Assembly (NCBI GenBank): GCA_941918925.1
Contig: OW799237.1
Location: forward strand, 52,440,997 to 52,504,996
Length of the DNA stretch: 64,000 nucleotides
Source: Phyto melanocephala
Taxonomy: Eukaryota; Arthropoda; Insecta; Diptera; Rhinophoridae
Direction: 5' to 3'
Shown here: one piece after another, positions 56,685-64,000 of the stretch
How positions within the stretch are numbered: the first letter of the stretch is position 1
Layout of the letters: each line of letters begins with the position of its first letter
Made by a program: the position numbers and the translations under genes
The notes under the pieces: generated by a model
What the model was told of the DNA's origin: nothing
Database searches by the model: none
What the model saw: only the letters and a program-made list of their open reading frames with translations

Positions 56685-58930
56685 TCACTGCATTATGCAA
56701 TTAATAGTTTTAAAATCAAGACTGTTGCGAAATTTAGTTTTTATCAAACTCAGTTGGGAAAACATTCTTTCGGCTACAGCTGAACTATGGGGCAAACTTA
56801 GTAATTTTTGCACGAAATTGACAAGCCCAGCGAAACATTTTTCATTGACTCCATTTCTGTACATTGATATTTTATCCCAAAATTCAACAATATACATATC
56901 GCTCTTTACAGCAATATTTGAAAACTTTAGTAGTCTCCATTGATGTAATATTTTTTCCTCATTATTATCCGTTAAATTCGGGAAAGACGATAATACCGGC
57001 TCAATTTTTATTTCTGAATTACTTAACAATTGAGGTGGTGTTATGATATCAAGATTTTTTAAGTCTTTTTGTGAAAAATCAAAACGTTTTGAAATTGCTT
57101 TTAATAGTTCTATATAAAAAGATTGTATATTTGTTTTTATTTCATATTTTTCCAAGTGTGAGAGCTTATTTTGTTTCATCCATAGTTCAGCTTTACGTCC
57201 GATAAAGATGTTTTCCACGTTTAGATAGTTATTTTCGTCTAACAAATTTAAATTTTCTAATGAATTTAAACTTTTAACGAATTCAATTTTAGTAAAATTG
57301 CTCAAAATTAATTTAAAATTTTATTCAAGTTGAGTATAAACGTATGGAAGGCGCACTTGTTCTGACTGGAATCTCTTATTTTATTTATTAATCACATTTA
57401 TAATATACGAAAGAAATAAAAAAAGTATATTTTCCAACTTGGTTCATATTTTATTTGTTTTTACACTGCAATAATCTTGGAACTTATGTATGTATATATG
57501 TATGTATGTTATGTATTTATATATGTTTCGACACAGAATTTCAATTTTCATCGGGAGTTTTTTACAAGCGTAAGCTGAACATAGGTGGATTGAGTGACAA
57601 GTGCATTTAATATAGAATATTTCAATATCATTTTTAAATCTCGCTTGTACTTCGCTTATTTATCCAGCCATAACGTTGGTGCCATCAGTGGCTAACAGTT
57701 ACGATATCAACGATACCCCCACATAAAATAATTATATAAACAAACATACGCATATATATACATACATGCATACTTAAACAATTTAGTTTCTTTTCATTTT
57801 TGTTTTGCTTACAAATAAGAAATTAAAATAACTTTGTCATAAAATTAAAACAAACACACACTCATGAATGCATACAAACATTCATACATACTTTTTCGTA
57901 AACAATTTAAGTTCTTTTGCTGTTTGACAAAAAACTACTTTTTGTATACTTAACTGTGGCCAATGAAACCCTAAACCAATAAAATACAAAATCATTACAA
58001 AATATTTATGATTCCAACAATTGCAGCCAATGAACCCTTTAAATAAAATCATTACGAAATACTTCATAAAAACTTACGATTGCACTTTTGTTTATAGTTA
58101 TTAAGAAATCCATTTCTTTTTTGTAAAATCAGTTTTTATTTTATGGCTATGAAATTTTTGTATTTAAGATTAAGAAATTTGTAAAATGTAATTCAGTCAT
58201 TCATTCCTATTCTTGGAGTTAATAAAGATAATTAAAGCAAAACCATTGTTTTATTTATAACAAAACAAAAAACTGAATTCATTTCTGCTAACCCAATAAT
58301 GTTTTTGAATGGAATGTTGTGGGTTTTAATGAAATCTTTTATTGTGTCGTAAAGAGATTTGGCATCAGAACTTATAACCTCTACGAGACTTAAAAAACGA
58401 TCACAAACTTTTTGGTATAACTGGTCCATATACCAAACTACTAAGACAAGCTACTTCTTTGTCGAAATATTTGTAGTTTCATCTACAATCAAGGAAAATT
58501 TTGTTGTCTGCAATTTCGAATTAATTTCAGTTTTGGCAATATTTCTGCTAAATGAGTTGCTTTTGATCTGCCGTATTTTATGTATTTTGCTATGTTGGAG
58601 TCAGGACAGCATTCTAGTAGCAGTTTAGGTAATAAATCCATCAATAAAAATGGTAAACTGTGGCAGATGAGAAACATAACAAGTGTAAGTTTCGCGTGAT
58701 ACACTTGTTTAACAAAATTTTCATTTTCGACACTTATAAATGAATTGATCTTTATCTGATTTTTTTTTGCATCTACTTTTTGTATATGGCTGCAAACTAA
58801 AACATGTTTTCTTAAATAACTAACGTGGTTGCACAGCTTTTTTTCGCATACAATACAGTACCCGCATCCATCTCTGTTTTGTAGCCAAGAAAATTCTTCT
58901 AACCAGGCAGCCCGAAACTTTCTTCTAGGG
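56685..58930 (-). pseudogene. hAT-type transposase (zinc-finger, DUF4371-like/FAM200-like) in pieces
   Basis: On the minus strand the N-terminal finger (58920-58790) reads KFRAAWLEEFSWLQNRDGCG, with C-x2-C and later H-x-x-x-C-x-H pairs. Then VKQVYHAKLTLVMFLICHSL, LPKLLLECCPDSNIAKYIKY, and further on a LIVDET-like stretch leading to KVCDRFLSLVEVI and a NIIGLAEMN motif at 58232. A gap with one trace, LATDGTNVMAG near 57690, precedes the C-terminal 206-codon frame 57305-56685. That frame ends in SLPHSSAVAERMFSQLSLIK, the hAT dimerisation helix. Many shifts and a sizeable loss between 57305 and 58230 make it inactive. The LATDGTNVMAG piece could belong to another element. Confidence 0.72.
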
Positions 58931-59279
58931 CTGTTTATAGTTGCACTATGTCGAAATACTTCGATAGCGCAGTTCTTACTATTTATTGAATACTCAAGTT
59001 CTATTTTTAATTATTAAATATTTTTGGTTCAATTTATGAAAATTTTGTATCCCTGAATCAATTTACTTCGAAAAATAAATATTAAAGTAAGGATATATCG
59101 GGCATATAATTCCTAACCAAAAGCAAGATCAATGCTACTGAGTTTCAAAAATTAAGATTCATAATTTTCAAAAATGACCTAAAAATAATAAAAATTGTTT
59201 CCTTCACTTAAACTTCCACTTGGTTTATTATTACCTACATTCATTTATACAAAATATAAATAAAGGAGAAAAAGTAATT
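58931..59279. other. A+T-rich spacer
   Basis: Likely upstream sequence of the hAT element; no TIR or gene identified. Confidence 0.35.
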
Positions 59280-59790
59280 TTGGTCGTCCATAATGTTAGG
59301 AGTTAGATCTCGGATCAAAAAACACAAATTTTTTAATTCTAAACGATAATTTTAATTCTAAACTTGAACCAATAATCCTTTATTTCACAATTTTAACTTT
59401 ATAAACGTAGAGAATACAAAAAGTCCCATTAAAATTCAGAAAAGTACCTTCTTGCTCGCCCATAACATTTTCAGTTTGACCTTGTATCAATAGTCACTAA
59501 TTTCGAAATTCTTGCTTAGCAAACGTTGAAAATACAAAAAGTACCATAAAAAATTAAAAAAGTACCTTCTTGGTCGCCCATAACATTTTCAGTTTCACCT
59601 ATAATCAAAAGTTCTTGATTGTACAATCCTACCTTCATAAACGTAGAAAATACAAAAAGTACTATAGAAATTCAAAAAAGTACCTTTTTGGCCACCCATA
59701 ACATTTTTAGTCTTACGTGGAATCAATAGTTCTTTATTTTACAATTCTACCGTAGAAAATACAAAAGGTACCATTGAAAATCGAAAATAA
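59280..59790 (-). repeat. Approx. 115-bp tandem repeat (four to five units), related to 17810-18180
   Basis: Units share AACGTAGAAAATACAAAAAG, TACCTTCTTG-x-TCGCCCATAA and CATTTTCAGTTTGACCTTG. The complement of these appears at 17810-18180. Units are diverged, so the array is old. Confidence 0.7.
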
Positions 59791-59859
59791 ATTTTTGGTC
59801 CAATTTTAAAATTTCAAGTTCAAAATGTTCAAATATCTATGTAACAATTACATAATTAC

Positions 59860-60343
59860 ATGTGCATAATATAAGAAAAGTTTCTTTTTAAAAAAGGGAC
59901 AATTTTTACCCCTTATACATGTAAATATGAAAAAAGTGTTGAAATCTTATTAATATTTTTTCGTGGATTATTTAATATAGTTTAAATTTTTTTCCTACCT
60001 TTATGTGTTTGTAAGTTACATAGGGTATCAAAAAAGTACAAAATTAAAGTTTTTACCCGTTTTTTCCCTTAGGGGTTGAAAATTCAAAAAAAAGGGCAGA
60101 CAACTGTTAGCTTATTTTTTGTGCAAATTACAATACTTTTTGAATTTAATTTGTATCATTTTTAGTTTAGCAGATATAAGATTACCGATTTTACCCCCTT
60201 AAAGTTCGAATTTCCGAAAATCCCTTCTTAGTGGAGCTATACATTGAAAGAGGAACCGATTGTCCAAATTTAATGTCTCTAGCTCTTTGCGTTTGGTCTG
60301 TGCGATGATGAACCAGTCAGCCAGTCACGTTACTCTTTTATAT
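59860..60343 (-). mobile_element. Probable Helitron 5' end of a third family
   Basis: Read on the minus strand, the right edge is TATATATATAAAAGAGTAAC followed by GTGACTGGCTGACTGG. This resembles the start of known insect Helitrons. The leading TC is not clear (TTTGTATATATA). The 3' end was not found and no coding sequence is visible, so the left limit is approximate. Confidence 0.45.
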
Positions 60344-60521
60344 ATATACAAAGGCGTAGCCAGGATATGAAATAGGGTGGTGCCACGAAAATTATGATTT
60401 TTTATGATTATCGCAATTTCAATCTATTTGAGGAGTAATTTGCGTGGATCTTCTGAAAAATTTTCTACAATTTTTTCCAAAAATTCGTCGTTCTTCTCGG
60501 TTACCAATTTTCGGTGGACGC

Positions 60522-62094
60522 TTAGCATACATAGTCCTGTATATATGTATATATACTTATTTTTTGATAATAAATAAAATTGGATATTATTTTACCGTTT
60601 AAACGAGCTTCAGTCATTGTGGAGCGCAACCATGTTTTTACTCGCCTTAAAGTGCTAAATGACCGCTCAACAGTTGCAGTAGTGCACGGCTTTGACAATG
60701 AAATTAATAACGCCTTCCTAATATTTGGATAAAATAATCCAGTGTCTTTCAAAATACTCGCCAGCTCTAAGTCAGCTAATTCGTCTTTACCCATTTTTTT
60801 TTGTTGTCAAGAATTATACCAAAGCTCAATTTCTCCTTCCAAATCATCCAACTCATAAAAATGCTCAAACGTTTTTGTGGCATCTTTAAGCTCTTCCAGC
60901 CTCAAAGAAACCATGTTTGACGGGTGCAAACAATAAATTGCAAACGCTGGCCTATTCTCTTCATTAAATCTTCTGTCCAGTGATGAAATTAAAGAATCTA
61001 TATAAGGAATGTATATAGATCGCTTCCAGTATTCAGCAGGTGATGAAAAGTAGGGATTTGAACGGTGCGTTTGACGAGAGACTATCCTTGGAACAGACAT
61101 CTCTATTCCTAAATTGGCTGTGTTTTTTTGAATAGAAAAAAACAATCCGTCCACAATGCCCTGTGCATTAATTCGGTGTTCCCGTAGAACGGCCATTATT
61201 AATTTTATTTACTTGGTACATTGCAATAAATCCATAGTTTTAGACTGCAAAATATTTGCAGTTGGTTCCAACAGAAGGGAATTACAAAAATACTGAAAAC
61301 GAAAACGGGTGGAGTGGCTGCGCAATGGAGTTGAAAGGCATGTTTCCACAATATCAACAAAATTTTCTTTGAAACGCGCGATACTTTTATATTTGTGACC
61401 AACGTGTCTCGCAGAGCATTGGGATACTTGGAATGCACTTTCTTCTCAAAGGTGATTCCCGAAAAAAATTTATAATATCTTTTATTGTACCTGTAAATGA
61501 AAATATTGAAGATGAATTCATTGTAAACCCGTAAACACATACCTATCGTGTTTCTAATTTCTGGGAGAACGTTTAGATCGTTTACAACGAGGTTCAGTTT
61601 GTGGCTATCACAATCAAAAAAAAGGACTTTTTTAAATTTTTGCTTCAAAATATTTTGTACACCTCCTTCTTTTCCAGCCATAGTACTACAACCATCATAG
61701 CCCCACCCAACACATTTAGATTCATCCAGTTGCAATGTCAATATAAAATTTTTAATTTCTTCGGCGATACATTTTGCACTCACTACCTTTTATTTCACAA
61801 ACCCAAGAAATTCTTCTCGAATTAAACATTTTTCCTCGTCAAAGGAGCGTATTCCAACAGATAGTTGCTGTTTCCCCGATATATCCTCTGTTTCGTCAGC
61901 TAATATGCTGTACGCAAAAGATTTTTTTATGTCCTGCACGATGTCGTCTTTTATTATTAAATCACATATAGTAATTAATTGATTTTGGATTTGTGGTGAC
62001 AAGTATTTTGCATTTTTGTTCGAATTATCTAAATGCCTTTGCAAAATCTGGTCGCAACAATCAATTATCAGACTTATTAGTTCTTGGAAAATAC
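60522..62094 (-). pseudogene. hAT-type transposase (DUF4371/ZMYM-like), nearly complete C-terminal two thirds
   Basis: Minus strand from an acceptor-like TTTATGTAG at 62095: RHLDNSNKNAKYLSPQIQNQ, SILADETEDISGKQQL (first catalytic Asp), EEFLGFV, a stop near 61788, then CVGWGYDGCSTMAGKEGGVQ and FFDCDSHKLNLVV. A 50-60-bp interval at about 61490-61545 with GTATGT and TTTACAG ends looks like a normal short intron. After it, PMLCETRWS leads through a frameshift to LRSHSTRFRFQYF. The frame 61196-60807 and the C-terminal SLSKPCTTATVERSFSTLRR with VKTWLRSTM (60690-60610) complete the dimerisation region. A few point breaks only. The upstream exon with the zinc finger is absent, and the piggyBac starts 40 bp away. 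Confidence 0.82.
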
Positions 62095-62138
62095 CTACAT
62101 AAATAAAAAAATTTATAGTATAAGATTTTCTTTATTAA

Positions 62139-64000
62139 CCCTAGACACCTAACCTTCGTCGAATCGACGAACATTGTAAAAAAATACCGCTATTTCTTTT
62201 TTGTACGTGCATCGATCACTGCAAAATTTCTTACCAACTTAGTTTTCGCTGAGCTCTTGCACGAGGTAAACACATTTCGCTCGTAAGTTGACAATTTCTG
62301 AAGATATTAAAAACTTGCTCGTCGTTTGGACGAGTGGTTAGGGTTTGAGTAATTTCATACAAATTTTTTTTACTCTGTCTGTATATTTTCTTGCAAATTT
62401 TTGCTTTTTCTGTACAGTATTAGTCATTGGTGTCTTTCGTAATTACTGTTATGGCTTCGAGGCGATTCTTGTCTGAGGAATCTATTCTGCGTTTTTTATT
62501 GGAAGAGGAAGATGTCAACGTATTCGAGGATTTATCTGATAGCGATACAGAAGCCAATGTGGAGTGTGATGATGTAGAAAGCGATAATCAAGATGAACTT
62601 TCCGATCGTGAAGACACGCATGTTCAGCTGGATAATGTGGAAGAGACACAAGCATCTCTTATTCAATCGCAAGAAAGTTCAGTGATTAATACAGGTATCC
62701 TAGAATTCGCTAAAAGTAATATCCGTAGTCACTCCTTCTACGTGTGGGCAACTAGCAAAGGCCATATCTCAAATAGAACAGATGCAAAAAATATTGTACA
62801 TCTTGCCAGAGGACCTGCTCGTGCCGTCAGGGATATCATAGATCCTCTAGTTTTATTTGAAAATTTCTTTACTGATCAGATATTCGATGAAATTGTAAAG
62901 TGGACTAACTCGGAAATTGCAATTAAAAAGCAAGGCTATGAACATACTACATCTACCCATAATAACACTACTAAAGAAGAAATAAGAGCTCTAATTGGCA
63001 TTCTTGTGTTAACTGCAGCTCTTAAAGATAACCATCTGACTCTCGACGAACTATTCAACACAGAGTATTCAGGCACAAGATATGTATCTTGTATGAGCAA
63101 AGAAAGATGCGATTTCCTTTTGGGATGTCTACGTTTCGATGATAAAACGATTCGCTTACAACGACAAAGTGATGATCCTTTTACACCAATAAGATACATT
63201 TGGGAATTGCTCATAGCTCAATGCCGCCAAAATTATATTCCTGGAACAAATGTAACGATTGATGAGCAGTTGTTGGCATTCCGAGGAAGATGTAAATTTC
63301 GGATGTATATTCCAAATAAGCCAGCAAAATACGGCGTCAAGTTGGAAATGATGTGCGACAGTGGCACAAGATATATGGTCGATTGAATACCATATCTTGG
63401 TAAAGGAACTAACACAGAAGGTTTACCTTTAGGAGAATATTTCGTCAAGAAGCTGACTCGCAGTATTCACGGTACTAACAGAAATGTTACAATGGATAAC
63501 TGGTTCACTTCAATACCTCTAGCAAAGCAGTTACTTCAACAACCTTATAAATTGACGATTGTAGGAACATTGCGAGCAAATAAAAGGGAAATCCCTGAGG
63601 AGATGAGGAACAATCGATCGAGAAATGTTAATACATCAATGTTCTGTTATGATGGTCCTCTTAAGCTTCTTTCGTAAAAACCTAAACCATCAAAAATGGT
63701 TTACCTATTATCGTCTTGTGATGAAGAGGGCTCAATCAATCTAGAAACAAAAAAGCCGCATATGATCGAGCAACTTGTAGAACCCTGGTTTAAAAGCCGG
63801 CTAGGAATTGTTTCAATGCCGACGCATGTTAAAAATAACATTAAAAATATTTTTGGAAAAAATAATGTAAATCAAACTGATGATCAGTCATCATCTCAAC
63901 CTGAAGAGGGACGAAATAACAAAAAGAGAAGAGCCTGTAGCCTCTGCTGCTATAAAAAATGGCGCATCACAAAGTCAGAATGTGCAAAATGCAAGACTGC
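62139..64000 (+). mobile_element. piggyBac element, 5' end intact, runs off the window
   Basis: A TTAA at 62135-62138 precedes CCCTAGACACC, the TTAA/CCC-type terminus of piggyBac. A near-perfect palindrome, TTCGTCGA-a-TCGACGAA, lies at 62155-62171, close to the end, and CGTTTGGACGAG (62324) and GGTTAGGGTTTGAG (62337) may be subterminal sites. A transposase gene follows. Confidence 0.85.
62451..64000 (+). pseudogene. piggyBac transposase with two nonsense codons and a missing core segment
   Basis: The ATG at 62451 (MASRRFLSEESILRFLLEEE) is preferred over in-frame upstream codons because this is the standard start. An acidic N-terminal region is followed by the core: FFTDQIFDEIVKWTN, MSKERCDFLLGCLRFDD, VTIDEQLLAFRGRC (first Asp) and VTMDNWFTSIPLAKQLL (second Asp). 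TGA at 63384-63386 sits where relatives read Ala before IPYLGK, and TAA at 63675-63677 where Tyr is usual before KPKPSKMVYLLSSCDEE. After KKPHMI the sequence jumps to EQLVEPWFKSRLGI, so the segment with the third catalytic Asp is missing. The C-terminal Cys-rich finger (CSLCCYKKW ... ECAKCKT) is beginning at the window edge. Confidence 0.85.

Noticed and set aside
62936..63448. Minus-strand frames under the piggyBac gene
   Set aside because: Shadow frames of the conserved plus-strand transposase.

Overview
This is a non-coding, transposon-packed stretch of a fly genome. The A+T-rich base composition, the TATG/GT microsatellites, the DINE-1-like, jockey-, Penelope-, mariner-, piggyBac- and errantivirus-type elements, and one exon that reads as a fly EAG-like potassium channel all point to a higher (brachyceran) fly, plausibly a tephritid. 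The family level is inference. The only convincing host coding sequence is a 229-bp minus-strand exon at 44455-44683 encoding the first transmembrane segment of an Elk/KCNH channel. No other exon of that gene was found here, so much of the window may be its introns.

Layout. 1-1009: minus-strand mobile-element ORF split by a LINE 3' end with a 13-bp target duplication. 1740-2866: tandem-repeat Helitron. 3150-7379: LINE pieces, a possible Transib/RAG1-like transposase fragment and a DINE-1-like repeat. 7440-13031: decayed endogenous errantivirus (PBS, gag, pol, env). 13750-18795: mariner, piggyBac and Helitron remnants, a 115-bp tandem repeat and a long-TIR MITE. 19997-24600: jockey-type LINE carrying two DNA transposons (a pogo-like element and a MITE). 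24838-30534: Tc1 and mariner fragments, one of them an unusual fold-back mariner. 30728-39614: DINE-1-like elements, one swollen by three approx. 1-kb internal tandem units, and a hAT remnant. 40178-41471: structurally complete mariner-like element with a full 356-codon transposase whose second catalytic Asp is Asn. 44455-44683: Elk exon. 45791-49077: Helitron and a 1.9-kb TIR element with a recurring TGAGCGTCAC motif. 49829-56309: tandemly duplicated, internally inverted Penelope-like elements, one holding a Helitron inserted exactly between A and T. 56685-62094: two hAT-type pseudogenes. 62139-64000: piggyBac element with an intact 5' end, running out of the window.

The genes do not form a pathway. 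The interest lies in the nested insertions: several can be reversed in silico to an undisturbed target, which fixes element ends and insertion order. Most coding regions are broken. The 40287 transposase is the only full-length uninterrupted transposon ORF, and its active site looks dead.
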